Positions 56,789 to 64,000 of a stretch of DNA of 64,000 nucleotides are shown piece by piece. Origin of the DNA: Marinimicrobium koreense (lineage in GTDB: Bacteria > Pseudomonadota > Gammaproteobacteria > Pseudomonadales > Cellvibrionaceae); assembly GCF_003762925.1 (NCBI RefSeq), contig NZ_RJUK01000001.1, positions 124,001-188,000 of the forward strand, given 5' to 3'. Position numbers and translations under genes: made by a program. Within the stretch, counting starts at the first letter, position 1. The number at the start of each line of letters is the position of its first letter. The notes under the pieces are model-generated. The model saw only the letters and a program-made list of their open reading frames with translations. It was not told the origin of the DNA and made no database searches.

Positions 56789-57419
56789 TGTTATGCTTGT
56801 TGATGACCAAAAGCTGATGCGCGATGGGCTCAAAGTCTTGTTGGAGTATGAGGGCGATTTCGTGGTTGTTGCTGAGGCCAATAATGGAGAGGAGGCGGTG
56901 GATCTTTATAGGATTAACATGCCAGACGTGGTGTTGATGGATATTGAAATGCCCAAGATGAACGGGATTGATGCTATTCGAAGCATTAATCTTATAGATC
57001 CAAATGCTCGTATTTTGGTGCTCACAACCTTTGGTCAGGAGCGCTATGTACATGATTCGCTGATAGAGGGAGCTCGAGGTTTTCTGTTAAAAGCTGTATC
57101 TGGAGAAGAGCTTGCAGCTAATATTCGGAAAGTTGTAAAGGGAGAGTCCGTTCTCGATGCTCAATCCACAGAGTTGCTTCTGAAGAGCTATAGAAAAATA
57201 TCGGCGGCACGGTATCTTAATGAAAAGCAATTGTTGAATGATCGAGAGAAACAGATTCTAGAGCTCATTGCGGAAAATCGGAGTAACCAGGATATTGCAA
57301 CTAAACTCCACTTGGCTGAGGGAACAGTGAAAAATTATGTCAGTCAGATCCTGGAAAAACTTCAAGTTTGTAGTCGGGGTCAAGCTGTCACGTCTGCACG
57401 AGAAAAGGGGTTAATTTGA
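56772..57419 (+). CDS. NarL/FixJ-family response regulator
   Basis: About 215 residues. Receiver domain with D57 as phosphorylation site (VVLMDIEMP) and acidic pair DD (11-12). A LuxR-type helix-turn-helix follows at the C terminus (LNDREKQILELIAENRSNQDIATKLHLAEGTVKNYVSQIL). I chose the ATG at 56772; GTG codons at 56778 or 56781, better spaced from AGAGGGG, may be the true start. It overlaps the kinase gene, so production is coupled. Likely targets include the island's own promoter (inference). Confidence 0.92.
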   Translation: MAVVINVMLVDDQKLMRDGLKVLLEYEGDFVVVAEANNGEEAVDLYRINMPDVVLMDIEMPKMNGIDAIRSINLIDPNARILVLTTFGQERYVHDSLIEGARGFLLKAVSGEELAANIRKVVKGESVLDAQSTELLLKSYRKISAARYLNEKQLLNDREKQILELIAENRSNQDIATKLHLAEGTVKNYVSQILEKLQVCSRGQAVTSAREKGLI

Positions 57420-57733
57420 TCTGTTTTAAGAGTCCAGAGCTTATCAATCGCGTTGATGTGGAGTTAATGAATAATTTAACTCTTACGATTAGGAAGACAG
57501 TTTCTTTGTTAATCTTTTTCAAAGTAATTTGCAGGGACAGATGAGATAGGGTTGCCGGCACCTATTTGACTAATTTTCGATCAATTCTTGATCTGGCTCA
57601 AATGAGCTCGCTATAGACCCCCCGAAAGCAGTGGTTAGGGTTGCGAAACTCCCACCGTCGACAACACTTAATAGATCTCGAATCGGGTTGTAAGGATTCA
57701 GACTTTGTTCGATGTCGGCTAGAGGTGGCCACC
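57420..57733. other. Gap between the two-component genes and the cytochrome c gene
   Basis: 314 bases, AT-rich at the left and shifting to GC-rich at the right, marking the island border. It contains the possible minus-strand remnant described at 57570-57725, and the cytochrome c ribosome site AGAGGTGG. No hairpin terminator with T tract is clear after the regulator gene. Confidence 0.5.
57570..57725 (-). pseudogene. Possible C-terminal gene remnant
   Basis: On the minus strand 51 codons end at a stop at 57570 with a protein-like composition (SLNPYNPIRDLLSVVDGG, then TTAFGGSIASSFEPDQ). Upstream of about 57725 the frame runs into the antisense of the cytochrome c gene and loses coding character. 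It could be the 3' tail of a gene cut off at the island border. No family is recognised. Confidence 0.3.
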
Positions 57734-58183
57734 ATGAAACACTCATTACTCTTTGCGTTCGTGTTTTTTCTGACAGCGTGCAGTCAGGGACCGGAATCAC
57801 CCCGGGGGTTCAGTCTGCCCGAAGGGGATCTTGAGCGGGGCGAGCAGGTGTTTGTCCAGTATGATTGTCTGTCCTGCCATCGGCTGCAGGGCTATGATGC
57901 GGTGGTGACGGAACGTGAGCTGGACACGCCGATCATTCTCGGTGGCACCGTCACCAAGGTCAAAACCTACGCCGAGCTTCTGACTTCCGTCATCAATCCC
58001 TCCCATCGGCTGGCCAGCGGCTATCAGGATGAGCAGATCATGGATGACGCCGGGCAGTCGTTGATGCGTAACTACAACGATATCATGACCGTTAGTGAAC
58101 TGATTGACCTGGTGGCCTTTCTGGAGTCGTATTACGAGCTCAACCCCTACGCGCAGAGCCACTATCACATGTACTACCCCTGA
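57734..58183 (+). CDS. Small c-type cytochrome lipoprotein
   Basis: 149 residues from the ATG at 57734, preceded by AGAGGTGG. Lipobox FLTAC, then a single class I cytochrome c domain with CLSCH haem site (about residues 47-51) and a possible methionine ligand later (GYQDEQIMDDAGQSLM). Probably an outer- or inner-membrane-tethered electron carrier; partner not visible. An SMI1/KNR4-like gene follows. Confidence 0.85.
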   Translation: MKHSLLFAFVFFLTACSQGPESPRGFSLPEGDLERGEQVFVQYDCLSCHRLQGYDAVVTERELDTPIILGGTVTKVKTYAELLTSVINPSHRLASGYQDEQIMDDAGQSLMRNYNDIMTVSELIDLVAFLESYYELNPYAQSHYHMYYP

Positions 58184-58257
58184 CAGGGGGCCCCGGCTTG
58201 TCATATGCCGGATGGGGCGCTAGCATTGACGTTCCTTTCGCAATGCAAGAGCCCACA

Positions 58258-58659
58258 ATGGAAGAGACCCTGGAACGACTGAGGGCGGCGCACCAGCCGG
58301 TGCCGGTACCCCTGGAGCTGCCCAGTCACGAAGACCTGGTGGATGTGGAGGAGGAGGTGCTTCTGCCCATCCCGCGGGAGATGCGCCGTTTCCTGCTTCT
58401 GGCCAGTGACGTGGTTACCGGTTCGTTGGAGCCTGTGACTGCTGCTGACCCCCATGCCCATACCTACCTGCCCGAGGTGGCGGCGGTTGCCTGGTCGATG
58501 GGCCTGCCCCGTTACCTGTTGCCGCTGTGTGAGACCAACGGCAACTATTACTGCGTTGAGCCGGAGGGTGAAGTCCTGTTCTGGCGCGATGGCGATCTGA
58601 CCGATGAGAGCTGGGATGATGTCTGGCGCTGGATTGATGAGGTTTGGCTCGAGAGCTGA
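58258..58659 (+). CDS. SMI1/KNR4 (SUKH)-family protein
   Basis: 133 residues from the ATG at 58258 (MEETLERLRAAHQPVPVPLELP), chosen because it gives the usual family N terminus. Motifs: IPREMRRFLLLASDVV, LEPVTAADPHAHTYLPEVAAVAW, GNYYCVEPEGEVLFW and a tryptophan-rich end (SWDDVWRWIDEVWLES). SUKH proteins include immunity proteins to polymorphic toxins, but this solitary form is widespread in gammaproteobacteria and no toxin gene is near, so an immunity role is not supported. Confidence 0.85.
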   Translation: MEETLERLRAAHQPVPVPLELPSHEDLVDVEEEVLLPIPREMRRFLLLASDVVTGSLEPVTAADPHAHTYLPEVAAVAWSMGLPRYLLPLCETNGNYYCVEPEGEVLFWRDGDLTDESWDDVWRWIDEVWLES

Positions 58660-58667
58660 TAAGCAGG

Positions 58668-58705
58668 GCATTAAAAAAGGGAGCAGACGCTCCCTTTTTT
58701 AATGC
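58668..58705. terminator. Bidirectional terminator
   Basis: GCATTAAAAAAGGGAGC (58668-58684) and GCTCCCTTTTTTAATGC (58689-58705) are perfect complements with a 4-base loop. It serves the SMI1-like gene on the plus strand and the symporter gene on the minus strand. Confidence 0.93.
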
Positions 58706-58731
58706 CGGGTTTAAATACTGGTGTGGGCGGG

Positions 58732-60447
58732 TCAGTGGGCGCTGGGGCCGCTTGAGCCCTGAGGGAAGCGGATGCTTTCCACCAGGTCCTGGACATGCGG
58801 CGGCGCATCCGGGGTGAATTGGCGCACGGTCAGAGCCACGGCCAGGTTCAGCAGCATGCCGACAAACCCGATGCCTTCCGGAGAGATGCCCAGTAGCCAG
58901 TATTCCGCGGTGTTGGGCAGCAAGGGTTCGAAGAATACCCCCTTGAATATCAGAATATAGCTGGCGGTGAACACCAGTCCGGTGAGCATGCCCGCGACGG
59001 CGCCCCACTGGTTCATGGGTTTGAAGAAAATCCCCATGATGATCGCCGGGAAGAAGCTCGCCGCCGCCAGGCCAAAGGCGAAAGCGACCACCTCGGCGAC
59101 AAAGCCCGGCGGGTTGATGCCCAGGTAGCCCGCCACCCCGATCGCCCCGGCGGCCGCCAGGCGCGCCGCCATCAGCTCCTGTTTCTCGGTGATCCGGGGC
59201 ATGAGGTTGCGTTTGAGCAAATCGTGGGAGATTGAGGTGGAGATCACCAATAACAGCCCGGCGGCGGTAGACAGCGCGGCGGCCAGGCCACCGGCGGCCA
59301 CCAGGGCGATCACCCAGTTGGGCAGCTCGGCGATTTCCGGGTTGGCCAGTACCAGAATATCCGGGTCGATGGTCATTTCATTGCGGCTGTCATTGCTGTA
59401 AAACAGCCGCCCATCGCCGTTTTCATCCTGCCACTGGATCAGCCCCGTGGTTTCCCAGGTGTCCACCCAGGAGGGCATGTTTTCCCGGGCTACCCCCTGG
59501 CCCTCGGGGCCATTGATGGTCTCGATCATGTTGGTGCGTGCAAAGGCGCCCACGGCCGGGGCGGTGGTGTAGAGCACGGCGATAAACAGCAGGGCCCAGC
59601 CGGCGCTCTTGCGGGCGTCGCGCACTTTGGGGACGGTGAAAAAGCGCACGATGACGTGGGGCAGGCCCGCCGTGCCCACCATCAGCGCGGCGGTAATGCA
59701 GAACATGTCGATGGTGGACTTTTTCCCCTCGGTGAAGGCGGTAAAGCCGAGCTCCCGGGATAACCCGTCGAGCTTGTCGAGCAGGTGGGTGCCCGAGCCG
59801 TCGGCCAGGGTATCGCCAAAGCCCAGCTGTGGAATCGGGTTACCGGTGATCATCAGGCTGATGTAAATCGCCGGTACCGTGTAGGCAAAAATCATCACGC
59901 AGTATTGGGCCACCTGGGTGTAGGTAATGCCCTTCATACCGCCGAGCACCGCGTAAAAGAACACCACTCCCATACCGATCAGCACGCCGGTGGTCACATC
60001 CACTTCCAGAAAGCGGGAGAACACCACCCCGACCCCGCGCATCTGTCCGGCCACATAGGTGAACGACACAAAAATCGCGCACACCACGGCAACGGTGCGG
60101 GCCATCTGGGAGTAGTAGCGATCGCCAATGAAATCCGGCACGGTGAACTTGCCAAATTTGCGCAGGTAGGGGGCCAGGCATAAGGCCAGCAGCACATAAC
60201 CGCCGGTCCAGCCCATGAGGTAGACGCTACCGTCATAACCGAGAAAGGCGATCAGGCCGGCCATGGAAATGAAGGATGCTGCGGACATCCAGTCGGCGGC
60301 CGTGGCCATGCCGTTGGCTACCGGGTGTACACCACCGCCGGCAATGTAGAAGTCGCCGGTACTGCCGGCCCGGGACCAGACCGCGATGCCAATATAGAGC
60401 GCGAAGGTGGCGCCAACCACCAGGTAGATGAGCGTTTGGGCTTCCAT
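58732..60447 (-). CDS. Sodium:solute symporter (SSS family, ActP-like)
   Basis: 571 residues with about 13 membrane helices; MATAADWMSAASFISMAG and GGLAAALSTAAGLLLVISTSISHDLLK are the sodium-site landmarks of the SSS family, closest to acetate/monocarboxylate permeases (ActP-like, VC2705 type). It begins 3 bases after the DUF4212 small subunit gene. Together they form a two-part symporter. Substrate probably a small organic acid; acs is not in the window. Confidence 0.9.
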   Translation of the reverse strand: MEAQTLIYLVVGATFALYIGIAVWSRAGSTGDFYIAGGGVHPVANGMATAADWMSAASFISMAGLIAFLGYDGSVYLMGWTGGYVLLALCLAPYLRKFGKFTVPDFIGDRYYSQMARTVAVVCAIFVSFTYVAGQMRGVGVVFSRFLEVDVTTGVLIGMGVVFFYAVLGGMKGITYTQVAQYCVMIFAYTVPAIYISLMITGNPIPQLGFGDTLADGSGTHLLDKLDGLSRELGFTAFTEGKKSTIDMFCITAALMVGTAGLPHVIVRFFTVPKVRDARKSAGWALLFIAVLYTTAPAVGAFARTNMIETINGPEGQGVARENMPSWVDTWETTGLIQWQDENGDGRLFYSNDSRNEMTIDPDILVLANPEIAELPNWVIALVAAGGLAAALSTAAGLLLVISTSISHDLLKRNLMPRITEKQELMAARLAAAGAIGVAGYLGINPPGFVAEVVAFAFGLAAASFFPAIIMGIFFKPMNQWGAVAGMLTGLVFTASYILIFKGVFFEPLLPNTAEYWLLGISPEGIGFVGMLLNLAVALTVRQFTPDAPPHVQDLVESIRFPQGSSGPSAH

Positions 60448-60450
60448 GAA

Positions 60451-60723
60451 CTACTCCTCGTCTTCCCGGACACCAAAGCGGCGGTCCAGCTGATTCATTT
60501 TGTACACGTAGACAAAAATCAGGACCAGAAAGGTGTAGATGGAACCCTGCTGGGCAAACCAGAAGCCCAGCTTGAAGCCACCCATGCGAAATTGATTGAG
60601 CCAGTCCACCAGCAGGATGCCCGCACCAAACGAGACAATGAACCAGATGCTGAGAAGCACCGCCAGCAACTTGATATTCGCCCGCCAATACTCTCTGGCG
60701 GCTTCCTTGGACGCAAAAGCCAT
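60451..60723 (-). CDS. DUF4212 symporter small subunit
   Basis: 90 residues, two membrane helices (about 20-42 and 55-77) with the WRANIKLLAVLLSIWFIVSFG signature of DUF4212. Always found beside SSS symporters of this type, probably as an accessory subunit. 64 bases separate it from the upstream DUF5924 gene. Confidence 0.92.
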   Translation of the reverse strand: MAFASKEAAREYWRANIKLLAVLLSIWFIVSFGAGILLVDWLNQFRMGGFKLGFWFAQQGSIYTFLVLIFVYVYKMNQLDRRFGVREDEE

Positions 60724-60787
60724 AGTAGAACTCCGGTTATTATGCTTATCGGTAAGTCTTCAAGTGAAAAGGAAAATAAGGGGTCTG

Positions 60788-61852
60788 TCAATTCCCGATA
60801 TCGGTAACCTCAAAGCGCAGCACGCCAATCATCTGGCGCGCTTCGGTCACCACCTGGACTTGCCAATGGCCCACCGCCTGTTTCGGGAAGTGCTGCTTGT
60901 GGGTCCAGGCCCGGTATCCCTCTTTGCGACCGCCCTGAATATCCAGTGCAATGGTGTCGACGATTTCGCCGTTCAGGCGCCAGACATGGTAAATCCGCTC
61001 GTTCAGCCCGCGCGGCGCGCGGATCGCCGTGTAGGCATAGAGCCCTTCCTGGTGTAGCTTGGTTTCGCTCAGTTGCGTCAGGCGGTTTCCCGGTGCTTTG
61101 TCCTGAATATCGATATCGGTGCTCACCGCCACCTGAGTCAGCCAGAGGGTGGCCGGGGGCACCCAGAGGCGTCCGTACCAGCCCGCGAGGCCGAGGGCGG
61201 CAACCACCCCGATCAGGGCCAGGCTGCGCCACCAGCGCCGGGGCGGCAGCGCACTGATGACACTGGGAATGGCCAGCAGCACGGCGATGCCGAGCGCCAG
61301 AGGGTAGCTCTGGGCGGTACTCAGATGCAGGATGATCGGCAGTGCGGTGAGCATGACCGCGAACAAGGCCAAGGCGTGAAAGCCGAGAAACAGCCAACGT
61401 CGCTTGGCCAGATGGTTGTAATAGAGCGGGTCAATGACCGAGACCAGCGCTGCGGCGCACAGCAGCCCCATAAACAGCGTCTGCCCGCTGTTCCAGGTGA
61501 CCGTGAAAAAGAAAAACGGCAGGACGAAAAACAGACTCTCCTGGTGCACCATCTGGGTGATGAAGTGCAGAGCGGGGCGTGGGACTTTCAGCTTCAGCAG
61601 GCGCAGCGCGTTGCGCCGCAAGGTGTTCTCGAACATCAGCCAGAGCCAGCTGGCCATCATCAACACCGCGACCACCTGGGCGAGTGCGGGTTTGCGCTCG
61701 ACCAGAACGAAGCTGCCAAGGCCGAACAGAAAACCCGCCAGCGCCAGCACTTTGGGGTAGCGCTTGAAGGTGGCAATCAGCCTGTTCAGCGCCCGGCGAG
61801 ACCAGGCAGGGCGTTCAATGGTCTGTGCGGGTGTTTCGCCGGGTTGTTCCAT
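60788..61852 (-). CDS. DUF5924/DUF2914 membrane protein
   Basis: 354 residues. The N-terminal two thirds have eight or so hydrophobic helices (DUF5924), including the pattern FFVLPFFFFTVTWNSGQTLFMG. The C-terminal periplasmic part is a DUF2914 beta domain (YAYTAIRAPRGLNERIYHVWRLNGEIVDTIAL, GHWQVQVVTEARQMIGVLRF). Function unknown. It lies between the DUF349 gene and the symporter. Confidence 0.82.
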   Translation of the reverse strand: MEQPGETPAQTIERPAWSRRALNRLIATFKRYPKVLALAGFLFGLGSFVLVERKPALAQVVAVLMMASWLWLMFENTLRRNALRLLKLKVPRPALHFITQMVHQESLFFVLPFFFFTVTWNSGQTLFMGLLCAAALVSVIDPLYYNHLAKRRWLFLGFHALALFAVMLTALPIILHLSTAQSYPLALGIAVLLAIPSVISALPPRRWWRSLALIGVVAALGLAGWYGRLWVPPATLWLTQVAVSTDIDIQDKAPGNRLTQLSETKLHQEGLYAYTAIRAPRGLNERIYHVWRLNGEIVDTIALDIQGGRKEGYRAWTHKQHFPKQAVGHWQVQVVTEARQMIGVLRFEVTDIGN

Positions 61853-61893
61853 AAGTATCCGATGGGACCGCTAACGTCTGGGTGAGACGGAGA

Positions 61894-64000
61894 TCAGTGC
61901 GGCTGGAATCGTGTCAGCAGTTGGGTGTATTCCGGATCGGGGACACCCCCCAGGGTCAACCATTCCAGCAGCAGTGATTCCGCTGTGTCAGACCGTTGAC
62001 CCAGGCCCTGCTGTAATTGTTCCATCTGATAGGCCATTCGGCGCGCCTTGTCGGACTCGGGGGATTCCTGACCGGTCGCGATTTCCTTGCGGATACACAG
62101 CAGACGCAGGGCCTCCAGGTTCTCCGTCTGGACCGCAGATGTCAGGCTGGCCGCCCGTTCCAGGCGTTGATTCAAAATGGCCTGGCTGTCGCCGGGCCAG
62201 TGCTCCACGGCCTCCAGCGCGATGCTCGCCTCTTCCTGGGCTGCGGTGGTATCGCCGCCTTCAAGGCTGGCCAATTCAAGCGCGCGCACCGCTTCGGCGG
62301 CGTTGAACAGCTGCTGGCGCTGGCGCTCTTTAGCCTGGCGGCGAGCGTTTTTGTGCTGCTCATCCAGGGCTTTGAGCGTCTGGTAGAAGGCGTCATTGAG
62401 GGCCTGCGCCTGCTGGCGGGGAAGCTCTTTCAGAGCCTGGAACTGGCTCTTGAGTTCATCGATCCGCGCCCGCTGTGCCCCGGGGGTATCCAGTGGTTGC
62501 TGTTGCAGCGTCTTGAGTGCCTTGATCAGGGACTCCGCTTCCTCGGCCTGGGCCTGGCGCGCCTGATCGGCCGCCTCAAACTGGGCTTGCCGGCGGGCGA
62601 AGATGGCGTCGCAGTGTTCGCGGAATTGCTTCCACAGGGCCTGATCTTCGCGGGGGCGGCACTGGCCGACCTGTTTCCACTGGACCTGAAGGTCTTTGGC
62701 GCCTTCAATGGCCTGATGCAGATCGCTCTGCTCGCGCAATTGCTCGGCTCGTTGTACCAGTAATTCTTTTTCAGCCCGGTGCGCATCGTAGGCTTCCCCC
62801 AGCTTGGCGTGCAGTTGATCCATCAGAGGCTCAAACCGCTCTTCCTGGGCTTTGACCGCCTGGCGCGGCACCGGCCAGGCATCGCGCCACTCGCGCCGTG
62901 CCTGCTTGAGGGTGTGCTCGACGTCTTTCCACACTGGGCTGTCCCAGTGATAGCCGTTCAGGTAGAGCTGCACCTGCTCGATCAATTCCTCCCGCTTGGC
63001 CTGGTTGGCTTCGCGCTCTCTGGCCTGGGCTTCGAAGAACTCCTTGCAGGGCTCGAAGGCGCGATGCGAGGCCTCCTGAAACTGGTGCCACAGGTCCTCG
63101 TCGTGATGGGGCACGCCCTTGCTGACTTCCCGCCAGTCATCCTGGAGGTGATGAATCTTGCGGGCCAGCTCTTCCGGGTTCATGGTGCTGTGTTCCAGGG
63201 CCTGCATGGAGCGAATGAGTGCTTCTTTCTTGGGAGTGACCGCGAATTCATGCCAGTCGCTCAAGCGTTCAATCGCCTGATCCAGCTCCTCCAGCTTGCT
63301 CGCCAGGTGGGCCGGGATGTGCTCCAGGGTTTCCCGCTTCTCCTGGCTGGCGCGATGCAAACCCCGCGCCCGCCGTACCTGGCCGCGCTGCGCGGCACTC
63401 AGCCCCTGGCGCACCAGGCCTTCGACCTCACGAATGTGCTTGCGCTGGGATTGCTCTTTGGCCTTCTCCTGTTGCTCCAGCGCATTCAGGGCGTTTATCG
63501 CGTCCTGAACGGGGGCGGGGCGATCGTTCTCCGGCCACTGGCGGGCGGTTTTCACCAGTTGTTTGAGGACCTTGCGGGCCTGTGCGCTCTGCTCCGGCTG
63601 ATTCAATTGGGGGGTCCACTGTTCCAGAGGGCCGTGCTCGCGCAGAAGTGCCAACAGCTCGTTCAGCTGGTGAATCTGGCGCTCCAACGATTCGCGCTCG
63701 CGCTTGGGTAAGGCATCGGTTTCCAGGGCTTTCAGCGATTCGCCGGCGCTATTGAGCTGTTCGGGCCACTGGTCACCGAGCAGTGTCTCCCTGTCAGCGC
63801 TGTACAGTTCGCTACCGAACTGCTTGAGTTGGGCGTGAAGCTCGGTCAGTCGGTTTTGCGCCTCGCTCTGGCGGGCCTGCTCGGCTTCTTCCCGAGCCGC
63901 CAGTTGTGCCTCCAGCTCGGCCCGTTCGGTCTGTTTGTCGCGATACTGATCCAGTGCCTGCTGGTAGCGTTGGGCAAGTTCCTGCGGCGGGGTAATGGGC
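61894..64000 (-). CDS. DUF349 coiled-coil protein (5' end cut by window edge)
   Basis: The frame is open from its stop at 61894 through to the window end, at least 702 residues, with no good start visible, so the N terminus lies beyond. It is extremely rich in Gln, Glu, Leu, Ala and Arg in long helices. Repeated DUF349-type units are visible, such as AKDLQVQWKQVGQCRPREDQALWKQFREHCDAIFARR and WKDVEHTLKQARREW. Gammaproteobacterial DUF349 proteins are large cytoplasmic helical repeat proteins of unknown function. Confidence 0.88.
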   Translation of the reverse strand, partial: PITPPQELAQRYQQALDQYRDKQTERAELEAQLAAREEAEQARQSEAQNRLTELHAQLKQFGSELYSADRETLLGDQWPEQLNSAGESLKALETDALPKRERESLERQIHQLNELLALLREHGPLEQWTPQLNQPEQSAQARKVLKQLVKTARQWPENDRPAPVQDAINALNALEQQEKAKEQSQRKHIREVEGLVRQGLSAAQRGQVRRARGLHRASQEKRETLEHIPAHLASKLEELDQAIERLSDWHEFAVTPKKEALIRSMQALEHSTMNPEELARKIHHLQDDWREVSKGVPHHDEDLWHQFQEASHRAFEPCKEFFEAQAREREANQAKREELIEQVQLYLNGYHWDSPVWKDVEHTLKQARREWRDAWPVPRQAVKAQEERFEPLMDQLHAKLGEAYDAHRAEKELLVQRAEQLREQSDLHQAIEGAKDLQVQWKQVGQCRPREDQALWKQFREHCDAIFARRQAQFEAADQARQAQAEEAESLIKALKTLQQQPLDTPGAQRARIDELKSQFQALKELPRQQAQALNDAFYQTLKALDEQHKNARRQAKERQRQQLFNAAEAVRALELASLEGGDTTAAQEEASIALEAVEHWPGDSQAILNQRLERAASLTSAVQTENLEALRLLCIRKEIATGQESPESDKARRMAYQMEQLQQGLGQRSDTAESLLLEWLTLGGVPDPEYTQLLTRFQPH

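Noticed and set aside
54865-57419. Island as a classical bacteriocin or quorum-sensing peptide locus
   Set aside because: No small leader-peptide gene, LanM/radical-SAM enzyme or ABC exporter is visible in or beside it.
58258-58659. SUKH protein as toxin immunity gene
   Set aside because: No polymorphic toxin or effector gene is found on either side.

Overview
This window looks like a chromosomal segment of a free-living, aerobic gammaproteobacterium of the Cellvibrionaceae/Marinimicrobium type. The evidence is the gene orders yrbG-kdsD-kdsC-lptC-lptA-lptB-rpoN-hpf-ptsN-rapZ, ibaG-murA-hisG-hisD, zapG/zapE-rplM-rpsI-petA-petB/C-sspA-sspB and dusB-fis / aroQ-accB-accC-prmA, together with a secreted cellulase whose CBM2 and GH5 domains are joined by a polyserine linker, a hallmark of marine polysaccharide degraders. 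Most of the DNA is GC-rich housekeeping sequence. The genus is an inference. No rRNA, tRNA, CRISPR array or insertion sequence was recognised.

Layout. 1-7991 (minus strand): a Kdo/LPS-transport and sigma-54/PTS-Ntr block (Na/Ca exchanger, kdsD, kdsC, lptCAB, rpoN, hpf, ptsN, partial rapZ). 8178-12658 (plus): mlaC standing alone without mlaFED or mlaB, then ibaG, murA, hisG, hisD. 12745-14479 (minus): degS/algW-type protease and zapG. 14641-22411 (plus): alpha/beta hydrolase, zapE, rplM, rpsI, Rieske protein, a single-ORF cytochrome b-c1 fusion, sspA, sspB, a Yip1-like membrane protein. 22505-29419 (plus): a Pho regulon locus, pstS and pstC-pstA-pstB-phoU, each part preceded by its own Pho box. 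PstC and PstA carry very large periplasmic insertions. 29423-31874 (minus): AEC transporter and glucuronate isomerase. 32408-36574 (plus): thioredoxin-like protein, GH5-CBM2 cellulase, and two unknown exported proteins.

36623-40615 (minus) is a tight three-gene operon: porin-like protein, short PstS-like periplasmic protein, and a membrane GGDEF-EAL protein. 40819-52078 (minus): purD, purH (with a REP-like inverted repeat between them), fis, dusB, a zinc-ribbon/DUF3426 protein, prmA, accC, accB, aroQ, dsbD. 52259-54632 (plus): lipoprotein, PCu(A)C copper chaperone, DUF2333 protein. 54784-57725 is an AT-richer island holding a CPBP intramembrane protease and a NarL-type two-component system, bordered by palindromes and a possible gene remnant. 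It is the best candidate for a recently acquired, poorly described system. 57734-58659: cytochrome c lipoprotein and SMI1/KNR4-like protein. 58732-64000 (minus): SSS-family symporter with its DUF4212 small subunit, a DUF5924/DUF2914 membrane protein, and a large DUF349 coiled-coil protein cut by the window end.

Functionally the window combines cell-envelope assembly (Kdo, Lpt, MurA, MlaC, DegS), respiration (bc1 complex), translation, purine, histidine and fatty-acid biosynthesis, phosphate acquisition, and a small accessory repertoire for plant or algal polysaccharide use and signalling.
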